64,000 nucleotides of DNA, from assembly GCF_033807715.1 (NCBI RefSeq), contig NC_084587.1, forward strand, positions 13,373,017 through 13,437,016. Reading direction: 5' to 3'. Positions 51,584 through 64,000 of this stretch are shown piece by piece (the stretch's first letter is position 1; each line of letters opens with the position of its first letter). The notes under the pieces are model-generated. The model saw nothing but the letters and a program-made list of their open reading frames with translations, was not told the DNA's origin and made no database searches. The stretch comes from Cololabis saira (lineage: Eukaryota > Chordata > Actinopteri > Beloniformes > Belonidae). A program made the translations under genes and the position numbers.

Positions 51584-52188
51584 CAGGGGCCGGCAACCCG
51601 CGGCTCTAGAGCCGCATGCGGCTCTTTAGCGCCGCCCTAGTGGCTCCCTGGAGCTTTTTCAAAAATGTTTGACCTTTTTTTCCTTTCTTTCTTCTTTTCC
51701 CTTTTTTTCTCTTTTTTTCTCCTTTTTTTCTTCTTTTTTCCTTTTTTTCTTTTTTTCCTTTTTCCTTTCCTTTTTAATCTCGACATTTCGACTTTTTTCT
51801 CAAGATTGTACTTCAAAATTAATCTCGACATTTCGACTTTTTTCTCGAAATTTTTACTATTTCCTCGACATTTCAACTTTTTTCTCAACATAACAACTTT
51901 TTTGTGAACATTTCAACTTTGTTCACGAAATCTTTACTATTTCCTCGACATTTTGACTTTTTTCTCAACATTTCGACCTTTTCTCAACATTTCGACTTTT
52001 TTCTTGAAGTGCATAATGAAAAAAAAAATCTTCCCCCAGTTAGAACTAATATAGAAACATGCAGCATGTGTTTGCCTTCATTCTAAGGCTTATACAAGAC
52101 TTTTCATTTTTTGCGGCTCCAGACATATTTGTTTTTTGTGTTTTTGGTCTAATATGGCTCTTTCAACATTTTGGGTTGCCGACCCCTG
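51584..52188. mobile_element. hAT MITE, CAGGGGYCGGCAACC ends
   Basis: Ends CAGGGGCCGGCAACCCGCGG and, on the minus strand, CAGGGGTCGGCAACCC, with the flanks GTCTAGAC (51576-51583) and GAATAGAC (52189-52196), an 8-bp duplication with two changes. The interior between 51660 and 52040 is a TTTCGAC-type repeat block related to 5326-5656. No transposase. Confidence 0.85.
51660..52038. repeat. pyrimidine-rich TTTCGAC repeat block
   Basis: A C/T tract (51668-51775) is followed by degenerate ~20-bp units TCTCGACATTTCGACTTTTT, ending with AAGTGCATAATGAAAAAAAA and ATCTTCC. The end matches that of the block at 5326-5656. ORFs on both strands across it are low-complexity artefacts. Confidence 0.8.
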
Positions 52189-52669
52189 GAATAGACCTTT
52201 TACCAGTCCATGGTGGCAAGTGCACTATTATCTGCTGTAGTGTGCTGGTGGGGTGACATCAGGACGGGTGACACCAACAGACTTAATAAGGAATGCCTGT
52301 TCTGTGTTGGGACTCAACCTGGACAGCCTGGATTTTTTTCTAACCCTCTGTACAATGAGCTGTGGCTGATGGGCAGCTCATCCAGCAGGCGGATTATTCC
52401 ACCCAGGTCCAGGACTGAACGACCCGGACGCTCCTTTATACCAGCTGCCATCAGACTATAATAATAACAGCTCTGGATCGACTTTTTCTTCATCTATTCT
52501 CCATCCACTATGTTACTGTACAGTATGTTTATATATAGGCTATATATGTTTATTTTTTATAATCTTTATTCATTTTCATTGTTTTCTATTTCTTTGTATG
52601 CTGCTGTGATATTGGAATTTTTCCCTTGGGGATCAATAAAGTATATATTTATATTTATCTTTATCTTCA

Positions 52670-53010
52670 AAACAACCTCAGCTGAAACAAAGTGCTGCAC
52701 ATAACTGAATACTAAGAAACATAAAACAAGATAAAAATATCAGACATATATGAAAACATGACACAAAACCAATCTAAATTCAACATCATAACACTGATGA
52801 AAACACCTAAGAATAAATAAAGAAACTAAGTCTCGCTGAGGTTAAATGCCAAAGTAGAAAAATGGGTTTTAAGACAGGTTTAAAATTAGGATGGTGAAGT
52901 GGCTTCTCTAATGTGCAAAGGCAGGTTATTCCACAGTTGGTTAGCAGCAGTAAAGCAGCTCCTGTCCCATCTGAGCATCTTCCTAGACCTCAGTACCTGC
53001 AGGAGCAGGT
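52670..53010 (-). pseudogene. LINE C-terminus and 3' end relic (minus)
   Basis: Minus-strand frames near 52820-52960 give decayed W-N-N-L-P-L...A-T, then CLKTHFSTLAFNLSET, matching WNSLPEELRAAES...RLKTHLFKLAFN of the relic at 37808. The 3' end carries GTGCAGCACTTTGTTTCAGC at 52675-52700, related to the terminus at 30570. Same family, older copy. Confidence 0.55.
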
Positions 53011-56000
53011 TCTGAGTAAATAGTAATATTTTTGGGTAGGCTCTGAGTCTGAGGATCAGGACACAGGAATAAAATTGCTGTTCACCAATCCCAAATTGTC
53101 AGTGCAAGAATGACCCGTATGGGGAACCCAGAAACACAGTAAAGCATTTGTTATGATGATAATTGAACATGCATTTATATGTGTTACTTTGATGGCTGAA
53201 TCTCCTCTTATGTTCACAGTTTATAAAACAAAAATGATAGCTGAGGTGGAAATAATCTCTTATTTCAACCCAGCAACTGTGACAATTTCAGTAGCCTTTC
53301 TGGTATGAAAAACTCTGCATGCTGGCATCAATATTATCGGGTGAACTGAAGGCCAAGTCTCGGATAAATATGTCTTTAAGCAAGTGAACCTAATCCTCCT
53401 AATAGAAAAAGGAAAAAGAAAAGTGCAAGTGTCTCTTTATATACAGAGAACTGTGGCAATATTTTTCTGCAGAAACACTGTCCTGAATCCTTTGTGGTAC
53501 TAAGTGGTTTGCATAGTGCAATGCTGACTAAAACGTGGAGGGTTGTTGGCTGACCCCGCTTTACCCCGGGCTGAGGGCAGCAGAGCGACAGAGGCACAGA
53601 AGGGGCTTAAGATAAAACAGGAAGCACTCAATGGGTGAATCAAAAAGACAACAACTGAAAATATATGAATATTGGAGAAAATGTGTGAAAATTCTTAGCG
53701 GACAGGACTATAACTCTCCATAAAAGCTCTGTGCCAAGACTTACACATATTTTGTTCTGATAGTTAAGTGTGGGTTTTTTTTAACTTTGCTCCGAGGCAC
53801 CATGTTCTGGCTGAAGCAAAAAGGACAGCGTATTAATAAGTGGCTACAGACATGAACTGTAATCACAAGAATAGCTTTATCTAAACAGTGTAAGAGAAAA
53901 CTAATTTCCCAAAATATCCAAATTTTTGGGTTTTTTTCTCTAAAGTTTTTTTCCCCTGTAAAAAATGAACAATAGTTATAACATCTTATTAGGAAACAAA
54001 ATAAATCTCACATTTTAAGTTGCATTGATACCTGGGAAAAAGATAACAACACAAATACACTGAAGAAAAGGTTTTTTTTTTAGAATTAAAATGTCCTCTA
54101 TACGTTGACATTATCAGTAATGTAAAACTATGAATAAAGCAGTTGCACAGCTCAACAAGTTGGTAAACACATCGATACTTTATGTTCTCCTGCTTCAACA
54201 GTCGTGAAACTTCCAATGCAAATTATCAACCGTTCTTCAGGAAACCCAGTCGTGTGCAAGTGAACATCCTGTGCAAATACAGAAAAGGTCTACCTCTTTC
54301 CCGGCAAAATTACAGCAGCTGCGATGGGTATGATGATTTATGATATTTTGGGATAAATTTCAGGACCCTCATCATCTTTTAGCCATTCATGGAGACATAA
54401 AAAGAACGAAACCCAGAGCCATCAAAAGATGAACTGAGATTGATGACACAGGAGCATACAGGAATCAGGCTGGAAACCTACGCCAGTTGTACAGCTCAAA
54501 GCTTTTACCATAATAACAACCCTGTTTTACCAATCAGTTAATTGTTACCACACTAACTTAAGCACACATGTGGGTTGAAGCAATGGATGCAAGGCCTTGG
54601 AACATCTGTCCGGAGATTAATGTCAGTGTATTCTAGCCAAACACCAACTTGTGCCCTGTTGCAAAGTCTGTGCTTCACTACAATTTTCAAACATTAGTCC
54701 CCAGATGTGTCATCAAGGCCCTTAGTTTCATTCATCAATAACCACTATATAAAGCTTGAATCAGGATGTGAATTCAGGGGTTGTTTGTTTGTTCACGAGA
54801 AAATATTGAATTGGAAACATCGAACTACACACATTGAAGCCACGTTACATTGTGACTGGTGACAAAATCTAAAATTGACACAGGTCTAAGTGCATACGTT
54901 GCTATGGTAACAGCATATGAAATTGGAGCTTTTGTTGGAGCCTAAAAGATGTTGTGCTGTCAGACTGGGCTTTGAACTTAATATAAGGTGCAGAAGAAGG
55001 TTTCTTCCTGCGTGAGATGAATGACACCAGTTAGGTATTTTCCAGGGCAACTTTTACTTTACAAATCACAGACGTCATGAATATGTCATTCAAACCCACA
55101 CTGAATTAGTCTCACAGGCGGTCTCTTCCATCATTACAAATCGTCAAAGGTACCTAGGTAATACCGGTCCTATTTGAATAATGTATTTTATGTAAAAATG
55201 GGTTTTCTATTCTTTGAAGGAGCTAAATGCAACGAACGTTAGGCAAACCATTTGCAAAAACAGGATAATCCAAACCAAGAGAACTTACATGCAACATGAC
55301 TTCAACATTGACCACTACACTTATTCGTATTGGTTATCTTCACATTTGATTGGGTTAGGAAAAGAGAAGGGGTTTGGTTTAAAATACAGCCTTTCAAAAC
55401 TTTTCACACTGCTTAAAAGTTTTAACACCAGGAAGCGTGCAACGCACTCGATTCATTTTATATATCCACGGCTGAAATACATGGCGATAATACGAATCCC
55501 TCATTTGCAGAAATGTAAAATGGTAGTGATTTGCCATGGCAACTGGGCCGGAGAAGCACGCTGGATTGGACCCCATGAATAAAGTAAATGTGACATGGTC
55601 ATCACTGATTATGAGCTTGATTATGATAAATCATGTTTGAGATGGATTTTTGGAGCATGCTTTGTGACTATTTGTCAGCAGACATTCGGGATGAGCTCTA
55701 GTCCTTGGGTTACTCTGGGCATCAACTTGCTCCTGTAGCCTCTTCACATGCACACACACTCCCATGCTCTCCATCTTTACATAGGAACAGCATGTAATCT
55801 TTAGCTATGAGTCACCGCTCTCAGATGCATCCCCCTTCTCCACCTTCTACTCACAACCTCTGACTGTGCAGTGACACTTTTCAACTTAATGGTATTTTTC
55901 CAGAGCTTTCCCTTCTGCCCTGATATGCACATAGAAAGATAGGTAGGAGAAATGAGGTGAAATTAAGCACAAGCCAAAGCAAGCAGCCAGAAACATTTCC

Positions 56001-57135
56001 CTTAAATAGTGAGATAATAGGAATGCTTAAGGTCAGATGAGTTTAAAAACACAGTTAGAGAAAGGAACAGAAATCCCTGCAGCAGCCACATTGTAAATGC
56101 TGACCTGATTATTCTCAGAACTGGATTTTTTTGATATTAGGAATGCAACGCTTTTACGTGATATAGCACTTTTAAAGACAATATCATTCTGTCAGATCAA
56201 CAATGCACATATGCGTGTTTACTTTGAGGTCTCTCAAGACGAGATTCCTCAGACACCTCTGATTAAACTTTCTTAACTGATGTGTGCAATTCATATGCCT
56301 TTCCCCGTTCATATCCTCCACTTGAATGCATGCCTTTCCATCTATTTCATCAGTGATTTCATTTCCTCTTCCCTTTGTTTTTGAAGCGGCCTTTTGTTGT
56401 TGCTCCTCTCCTCTGCGGATCAGAACAGCTTATCTCTCTGTGGTTTCTTTGCATCCACATTTAAATTTGAGCGAGTCGGCCTCGGATAAAGATAGTACTG
56501 CTTCTCACTGCTCATTAGCATTATTCACACATGTGGACACGAGTTGTAATGGAGGAAGATTTGAGCCACAGGCACTGTCGGGGAGCCAAATCTCAAACAA
56601 AGGACATTACTGAGAGGTAGTCATTAGCAGCGAAACACACACTTACTGTTAAGTGTAAAATGAAAGTCGATGAGTCACAAATGCCTTGGATGCCTTGGAA
56701 GTAAACAGTATTTACTTCAAGCGCAAAGTAGATACGAGTAAAAATAATTGGAGTAATTTTTAGTACTTTATTTTCAAGATTCAAGGCTCTTTTGAAAGAA
56801 TGAAACTTAGTTACGTGGAGCTGATCGCCTCATTTACGAGAATATGAGCAGTTCCACTAAATGAACTACGGCTTTTATAAGAACCACCCTGGCAGTTTTT
56901 CTTTTTACCTCTTCTCTAAAAGCTCTCAAGAAGAAAAAAAAGGATTGAGAATATACAGGCTTTTCTGAATAAAAGACCACAGGCTGAGTGTAACTACCTA
57001 CCATGCCTACACCAACATGAGAACCTTTACATAAAGACAACAACAGAGAGGACAAGGGATGGAAATAACCTACAGGAGTATGGAGACTAGAAGGCGAATG
57101 ACCTCATTAAAAAACATCATAGAGTACTAAAATCA
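53011..57135. other. no gene seen
   Basis: The longest stretch without assignable repeats or genes, about 4.1 kb. Possible single-copy intergenic or intronic DNA. Short ORFs show no domains. The segment 56300-56620 is more balanced in composition and may be worth a conservation check. Confidence 0.45.
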
Positions 57136-57136
57136 A

Positions 57137-57330
57137 CCTGATCTCACAAAAATCCGTGAAATGCCCACGACCTCTCACCACTATTTTCCGTGGCACCAGC
57201 ACGGAAATGGTAAAATTCCGTGTGAGCACCACGGATATTGTACCTATGCGAAGTCAATTGGGATCCGTTGTCGTGATATATACACGGATTATTACATTAT
57301 TATTATTCATATATTATTCTTTATTATAGT
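57137..57330. repeat. cluster of TCCGTG/CACGGA motifs
   Basis: Within 200 bases the motif TCCGTG or its complement CACGGA appears at least seven times (from ATCCGTGAAATG near 57151 to ACACGGAT near 57282). Such motif clusters are typical of the subterminal parts of DNA transposons. The partner end is uncertain; another TCCGTG followed by ACACGG lies at 59217-59237. Confidence 0.4.
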
Positions 57331-58825
57331 GGCTAAGTTATGAGTTTTTGATGCGCAAGTTACTGTTTGTTACTGTCAGTTTGTAAAAGCATGTTTTTAA
57401 CGCTGTTTTAACAGTGTTTTATTGATGTTTTAATGGTGTTTTGACGATGTTTTAACAATATTTTGACAGCGAGTATTTAACCGTGTTTTCTAGTATTTAA
57501 TGTAAATTCGAGTATTTAACCATGTTGTTTGCTGTCGCCATGACGACGGAGGTGGCGTAACTGATGTGAAATTATTATTTTTAGCACAAATCACAACCGT
57601 TTCCTACTTCTAACCAATCATAAGTGGTGCCTTAACCTAACCAGACCTTAACCAGAATATCATTTTTAATGGCTTTTGAACCAGGGAGTGGAGACAGGCG
57701 ATATTTAAATTCATTATTTTAACCATTATCCCATTTCGTCAACCACAGGGAATTTCCTCTGCGTCTCTACGTCATAGAGTGACAAGCTCCCCGCTTGTCA
57801 CTGATCACGTGACGAGTGCCCCGACGTGGAACGTGGAAGTAAACGGTTAAATATGTTATGCTTTTGAACGGTAAATATTAAAATAAACCATACACAGGTA
57901 CATTTACAACTTATATTGAATCACTGTGAATACATCAATATCAGTTACATGATGTTAAATAAAGTATCCTGAATAAATACACATATATTTACAATTCCTT
58001 AACATACATCATCTCTATAAAATGTAGTTACTAATTCAGATGCACTACATAATAGATATATTAAATTGATATATGTTTTTTAAAACGTTTTATACGTTAG
58101 GGTTAAGAAGAAGAAGAGGTACTCATCTCTCATATGCCTTCTGATGCCTTTCGCCAGCCGAAAGCATCTTAGTCCTGATGTCCAGCACCTTTACGTCCAC
58201 TTTCCTGGCACTGCACTTTACGCATCACATCTGTACATCCCTCTGGATGGTCCATGCTGCAAATCCTGGATTAGCTCTTCTCTCAGTACATTCCTGTACC
58301 CCCTAATCAGAATCTTTATAGAGTTGCACAACATCATGCTCACCATTGAAGAGTCCCATGAGGTTTGTGATTCCAGTGCTGCTCACTCTGAGGGCAAAGT
58401 ACCTCGTAACAACCAGCCCTGAGGATCCCTGGAGAGACTAAAGTAGTCAATACCTGAGACGGTCAGTGACAGGTAGACCCTTGTAGATCCTGCAGATGCA
58501 GGTGATTAACGTCGATATCTGGAGTGGAGAATCCAAAAATCACAAAATCACAAGTGTTGAATCCTAGAACAGGATCTGCTGGTCACATGAAGGCAAGAAG
58601 CATTACAAATCGTTTTCACAAGTTATTTATTTGTTGACAGTTTTGCATTGGTCTTAAACCTTACAACAGCTTTTACCTAAAGACTTACCTCTATCAGCAA
58701 ACTCGCTTGACTCCAGCAATATTCGCTGATGGCAAGACGGAGCCAGAATCACTGTTCTGCAAGGTAGCCCTCCTTTCCTATAATGGCACTTTTGCAAGCC
58801 CCTGTAATGAAGCCAACTCCCTGCT
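57331..58825. other. unassigned
   Basis: AT-rich with TGTTTTAAC/TGTTTTGAC repeats at about 57390-57490 and a GC-richer part at 57760-57840 (CCCCGCTTGTCACTGATCAC). The 92-codon plus ORF at 58144 is unsupported. Confidence 0.4.
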
Positions 58826-59460
58826 TTCAGCCTTTCGTTCAGGTTGTTAGCATGTTAGCTGTACTGAGTGGGAGCATTCAACATGCTTATCTGGACCATG
58901 GATGTATTATAGAACTGGATGGGACACTGAAAATGGCTGCCCATTTATTTCAATGCAATTTGCTCAGCCAGCGCATACGCTGAAAAAGTTCCTGACTTCC
59001 GGGTTTACTTCCGCATACACGGGCCCATAGAGCATGCGCAGTTGAGTCACCTCCCATGATGCTCTGGGACCTCCCATCATGCCCCGGGGCAATGACGCGA
59101 ATATTAATATAATATGTATTAATATAAATTAATGTATATTATTACATGTATAGTATTACATATATTATTAATGTATTAATATAATATAATTACTTAATAT
59201 ATATTAATATAATACATCCGTGGAATGCAAGGACACGGCTGTGACGTCAGCCGTGACGTCACGCCCAGAAAGAGACTTTTCTTTGACTTTTCTGGCCGTT
59301 ATAAAACATTTTTGACGGATGTAAAGTCCATGACTTAAAAATATAGAATACAAAGATTAGTAATTGCCGGTGATTACAGCTGGAGGTGTCCTGTGAACAG
59401 TTTTAGAGGCTTCTCTTTTACTATTGCGGTCTATGGGAAAAAAGCTTTCTGGGCCCCATG
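58826..59460. repeat. unclassified repeat with CRE pair
   Basis: Contains phrases usual in fish repeats (GACCATGGATGTATTATAGA; CTGACTTCCGGGTTTACTTC) and a 110-bp AT-only stretch (about 59098-59215) of ATTAATATAAT-like units. Ends not defined. The CRE pair at 59242-59261 is inside. Confidence 0.4.
59242..59261. promoter_or_regulatory. two consensus CRE sites
   Basis: Palindromic TGACGTCA occurs at 59242-59249 and 59254-59261, 12 bases apart, within GGCTGTGACGTCAGCCGTGA. This is the full CREB/ATF site twice, in nearly one helical turn spacing. Function is not shown. Confidence 0.45.
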
Positions 59461-59630
59461 GGATTTTTTGTTGCAGTACCGCGGCTGACCACTGGAAAAA
59501 ACACATCTGGACTCACAAATCCTCCGATTCGCCCAGTCTCTTCTCCACAGTATACCCTCATTTTTCATAACTGAACCGTTGTCTGCACATTCTTTGCTCA
59601 AGATTTACATTTGCTATCAACTTGCATTCA

Positions 59631-60394
<764 letters not shown>

Positions 60395-60690
60395 AAGGGC
60401 AGCACGGTGGTTAGCACTGTGTTTGCATGTTCTCCCCGTGCTGGGTTCCCTCCAGTTACTCCGGCTTCCTCCTACAGTCCAAAAACATGCATAGTAGGTT
60501 GATTGATGATTCTAAATTGCCCGTAGGTGTGAGTGTGAGCTTGCATGGTTGTTTGTTTATACATGTATGTGGCCCTGCGATGGATTAGTGACCTGTCCAG
60601 GGTGAACACCTGCCTCTCGCCTGAAAATTGGCTGGGATAGGCTCCAGCAGACCCCAAAGGATAAAGCGGTTATAGATAATGGATGGATGG
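60395..60690 (+). mobile_element. tRNA-derived SINE, head shortened
   Basis: Begins GGGCAGCACGGTGGTTAGCA, which includes a box A-like region; the box B part of the usual head is deleted, as GCACTGTG joins TTTGCATGTTCTCCCCGTG directly. The body (CTCCGGCTTCCTCC; CTAAATTGCCCGTAGGTGTG; CCTGCGATGGATTAGTGACC; GGCTGGGATAGGCTCCAGCA) and a GGATGGATGG tail follow. The same 3' half occurs at 7960. Loss of box B should prevent normal polymerase III transcription. Confidence 0.85.
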
Positions 60691-61556
60691 ATTATTCTGT
60701 GAAGAGAGAACATGGTGAGCAAAGAGAATTTGCAGACTGGGAACAATTCAAGAGTTTTAACACAGCTTTCCATTAATTTCAAACTAATACTTTAGATGTG
60801 TCCAACTTTTTGATGAAAACAGTCCTCATCTGTCATTAACATATGTCCATACCTAATACCGTGCCAAATATCAAAAACCTGTCACCAAGTGCACGGTTTT
60901 CATGAATTCCCTCCCAGCTATATCATAACTTGGAGTAGGCTACATTTCTTGGGACCCTGCTGTCACTTATGTAATGCAATTAACAATTGATTCCAACGAT
61001 TCCAGTTTCAGACAAATGCACAATATTTTTGCTTTCTATTAACATTGCTGCATGCGCACAGTGCTAGAACATATGTGCTCTGAATTTGCATATGTTGCAT
61101 ATGTACCTGTTCCCCTTGCAGCCAGATGTCTCCACCATCAGACTCAGTGCTGGATGAGGTGCATATATCTGTTTTATGGGAGGAATCTAGGATATGCATA
61201 TAAACACTAGGGCAGGTAAGTATTCACAATGAATGCAAATGCTGTATTTTGGCATGTTATAAGTAAATGAGTAAGGTTTGTACAAGGTCAGAACTGGACC
61301 TGCAATACTTATATTGTTTGTATATTGTTACAGTGCAGGATTCTCTGACAGTTACCTGAATGCCTCTTCTTACAGTTGAAGTGGCCGCTTGTTGCAGACA
61401 CTGTCAAACTGTCTTTCTCTGTAAGGTGCTTAAGCTTTTTAACAGAGCTTTTTCTATTAAGCTCTGCTTTTTGAAACAACTTTCCATGCTGGTTTTGATT
61501 CTGTTTTGCCTGGACAATTTCTATTGGTAATTCTGACACTTTTTAAACAGTAGTTA
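60691..61556. other. no gene seen
   Basis: Unassigned AT-rich sequence. Confidence 0.4.
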
Positions 61557-61847
61557 CAGTTGAAACCAGAAATTTACATAAACATTGTGAAAAGAAACAT
61601 ATCATTTTTTGACAAATCAGACTAAACCTCTCCTGTTTCAGGTCAGTCAGGATTACCAAAATTACCAAAAGTAATATAAAATTCTCTAAGAAATGCTCTC
61701 TCTCATTATTATGGCATTAAACAAAATTAAATAATTTTGGTAATCCTAACTGACCTGAAACAGGAGAAGTTTAGTCAAATTTAACTTCGGACTGTGAGAC
61801 AAAAAACATCTTTTTGCAGACTCTATATAAACTTCTGGTTTCAACCG
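61557..61847. mobile_element. palindromic Tc1-type MITE
   Basis: The left end CAGTTGAAACCAGAAATTTA and right end (minus) CGGTTGAAACCAGAAGTTTA are flanked by TA (61555-61556; 61848-61849). The arms continue inward with CTCCTGTTTCAGGTCAGTCA and its near complement (TGACCTGAAACAGGAG). The CAGTTGAA start is typical of fish Tc1 elements such as those related to Sleeping Beauty. No transposase; the arms are separated by only a short loop. Confidence 0.85.
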
Positions 61848-61849
61848 TA

Positions 61850-63185
61850 TGCAAGTATTCACAATGTTATGTTATTTACACGTGGAAGCAGCAGATTGAG
61901 CTTTCCAAAGAACAGCTAATGATTAGAAAAAAGACCTCAAATGCAGATGAGTTTTTTCTAGTGCAAAAGCGCCATTAGAGGAAAGGTGAAGGATGAAAGG
62001 CGTTTGAATCCCCCTCTCTTTTAGGGATGTGTGAGATCCCTGGGGGGTTTGGATAGATGACGTAGCTCTGATAAGAGATTGCAAGAATTTTGTGGCTGCA
62101 GGAGCATGTTCTGGACTCCAGCATCTCTCTACATGGGTTTTGGACGATACAGGTAGAGTAAACAGGCAGAATTGAGGCAGAAGTGTTTGCAGTGCTTGTT
62201 AAGAACAGATGGTGTAATTCTGAGCACTTGATTGTGAACAAGCACCTCTGCGCCACCAGATGTTGGAGTGCCGTCTCTGAGTTTCCATCCATGCTGGAGA
62301 GCGTTCACCTGTGATCGCTGTTGATTTCTCATGTAATATCACCACCGCAGTTCCTGCCAGGTCACAAACACCAATGCCAGGTGATAAACCAATGCGTTTG
62401 ATAAACTCTGTAGATCTAAACCACGTCTACTCTCCAAATGTTTCTCACCTCATGTTTATTTTTCCATTTGGGGAATGATAAAGGATAATTCAATTAAAGT
62501 TTCATCAAATACTTCGGCTCACATTTACATAAAATTTGTTTAATAAAATGTGATATAGTATATACTGTAGCCCTGGGTTTATCAGTGATTGTAGGTCATT
62601 GTTGAATATAATTTCTTTTTTTTGTATAAATGAACAATTTTTTTGGGGGGACAGTTTGGTTCTGAACCTAAAAGTCAGTAATCTTTATTCACTTTATTCA
62701 TCACCATTGTAAAAAGATGCACAATTTTTTTGAATGTAACAGTTAAAAATTGTTTATGAAATAAATTAATCAATGTACTGATGAATGTTTGTTAGGTTTT
62801 ATTTGTTTCGCACAAAATGTAGAACAGTAGAAACAGTGAAAATGAGCATGTGCAGACAATAACTCCCAACCTCCCCCACCCCACACCAGCCGACCCGCAG
62901 GCTCCAACTCACTGCTAAGACGAGAGCGTTAAAGGACTGTGTTCTGGGAAAAAATGAATAAATTAAACTCAACACAAGCGGCAGAAGAGATGAAGAAATA
63001 AAGTCTTACAAAATGTAGACTTTTAATGAGCTTTGAATGAGGACACACCAGACATTTTACGATAAATATTTTTTTCATTTTTAAATTCTTAAAGTAAAAT
63101 TCAATGAAACAATATCCTTTCATATGATACATACAGATAGAATTACCAGGTGTCCGTGAGGAAATCAAATTAGAATAATTAAAAA
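61850..63185. other. no gene seen
   Basis: Unassigned AT-rich sequence. The 105-codon minus ORF at 61975 has no recognisable content. Confidence 0.4.
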
Positions 63186-63189
63186 AAGA

Positions 63190-63500
63190 CTAAAAGCATA
63201 ATGAAAGGAAGGCCTTGAGTTTGTTCATAAAACATCAAAACTCTTTACCGCCCTCAGGTCTGCAGGAAGACCGGCCCACAGACGTGGGCTGTAATCAGAA
63301 AAGAACGTCTCACTAAAGGTTGTAGCGCTTACTTTGGGTTAAATTAAAAGCCAGCTTTTAAAGGACCTGAGGGCTCTGAAGGTCTCGGAGGATAAAAGCA
63401 AATGTGATGAACAGATAGGACCAGGACCATTTTATAAGCCAAGGAAAAATCAATTCGAAAGCAAACAGGTAGCCGTTTTAAAGACCGCAGAAGAAATTTG
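63190..63500 (-). mobile_element. LINE end relic (minus), tentative
   Basis: The text CTCTTTACCGCCCTCAGGTC, GCAGGAAGACCGGCCCACAG, ACGTGGGCTGTAATCAGAAA parallels the minus-strand LINE C-terminus at 37850-37930 (CTGCGGCCCTGAGTTCCTCC, GGCAGGCTGTTCCACCG, CGTGGGCCATAAAA). It is a more decayed copy of the same or a related LINE. Confidence 0.45.
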
Positions 63501-64000
63501 AACTAAGATATATCCTCTTTCAAGTGACCAGAAAGCAGAGTCCATCCAGTGGTCAACCATGTAAATGATGAAAGCGTTAATATAAGAAAAAAAAACGACA
63601 ATGACAAATAATATCTAATCCTAAAAAAACAAACATATTTATGCTTTCTCTCAGCTTCAGAGTAACATGTTGACACATGCTGATTTTCCCCTGGGCAAGT
63701 GGTGCAGTAAATATTTAGCAGCAGTTGTTGAAGGTCGTATTACAGTTACTCGCTGGTTTGCACTGGTCACAATCCAAGGAGTAAACATAGAAATGCTATG
63801 CAAATGTACTACTTTGCTGTTAATGGCAGTAAAAAACAAAAAAAATCAATCACACAGCATGTGGGAGTTTTTACACAAAGGAGAACATTCTTTATGAGTG
63901 TGACTAAATCAACTCCCCAGAAAAAAAGAAGAAGTTTAATCAACCATTTAAAGTCGAACATCTTGACTACTCACATCTTGAATCAAAGAACAGGTCATTT
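63501..64000. other. no gene seen
   Basis: No assignable feature; two 60-76-codon ORFs at 63657-63897 overlap on opposite strands and lack domains. Confidence 0.4.

Larger units (their letters stand above)
51425..52650 (+). pseudogene. CR1/Rex1-like LINE relic, split by hAT
   Basis: Before the hAT (51440-51570) decayed frames correspond to the G-V-H-I-N-N-R-L-D-W-T region downstream of the polymerase palm. After it the frame at 52210-52461 gives MVASALLSAVVCWWGDIRTG, DTNRLNK, and later SSSSRRIIPPRSRTERPGRS and FIPAAIRL before a stop. That is the C-terminal order of CR1-group LINEs (S-V-V..AVVCWGG...RLNK; R-x-x-R-S-F-x-P-x-A-I-x-L). The 3' end has TTTTTCCCTTGGGGATCAAT, AAAG, and a T/A-rich tail (about 52610-52665). 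Confidence 0.65.

Noticed and set aside
51637..51907. Lys- or Phe-rich ORFs
   Set aside because: Low-complexity translation of a pyrimidine tract inside a hAT MITE.
58144..58422. 92-codon plus ORF considered as an exon
   Set aside because: No domain, no convincing splice borders; the reverse strand also fails to give a continuous frame.

Overview
The window is vertebrate nuclear DNA, most likely from a teleost fish. It is AT-rich, has long AT, CA, GATA and CATA microsatellites, shows no operon-like layout, and is dense with the repeat types typical of ray-finned fish: L1-, Rex1-, Rex3- and L2/CR1-like LINEs, tRNA-derived SINEs, hAT, Tc1/mariner, Harbinger-like and TTAA-type DNA transposons, and Gypsy-like solo LTRs. 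Almost all long open reading frames are transposon genes, transposon relics, microsatellite artefacts or shadows. Only one candidate host gene is visible: two phase-matched exons on the + strand at 2215-2338 and 3733-3910, which I cannot identify with certainty.

Layout. 1-4.2 kb: LINE tail, a SINE with target-site duplication (TSD), and the two candidate exons. 4.2-7.1 kb: a 2.06-kb hAT relic with a perfect 8-bp TSD, then a MITE with perfect 41-bp inverted ends. 7.5-10.3 kb: Rex3-like tail, SINE tail, and an L2/CR1-like LINE relic broken by two nested MITEs. 10.3-19.8 kb: mostly unassigned DNA, with a TA-flanked MITE, a palindrome around an AT tract, and two hAT-like elements that each carry a BED-finger fragment. 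19.8-23.1 kb: a GC-rich TTAA-flanked element, then a dead Tc1 transposase gene split by a hAT element that itself holds two small hairpin MITEs. 23.6-30.5 kb: a MITE with a Myb/SANT-like fragment, a foldback LTR derivative and an isolated hairpin.

30.5-38.2 kb is the most notable block. A minus-strand LINE is interrupted by a Rex1-like LINE tail and then by a full-length L1 element (32187-37752) flanked by a perfect 16-bp TSD. Both L1 ORFs are open and the visible catalytic residues of endonuclease and reverse transcriptase are intact, so this copy is young and may be able to move. ORF1 would supply the RNA-binding chaperone and ORF2 the nickase/reverse transcriptase for target-primed reverse transcription.

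38-64 kb: CA repeat, two nested TA-flanked elements, another minus LINE, a solo LTR with 5-bp TSD, palindromic Tc1-type MITEs, a hAT-like element inside a GATA microsatellite, a second hAT inside a LINE relic, a CRE-bearing repeat, a long AT tract and a SINE. Long stretches between these show nothing I can assign. I found no convincing undescribed system; the strongest novelties are the intact L1, the foldback LTR and the repeated capture of DNA-binding-domain fragments by short elements.
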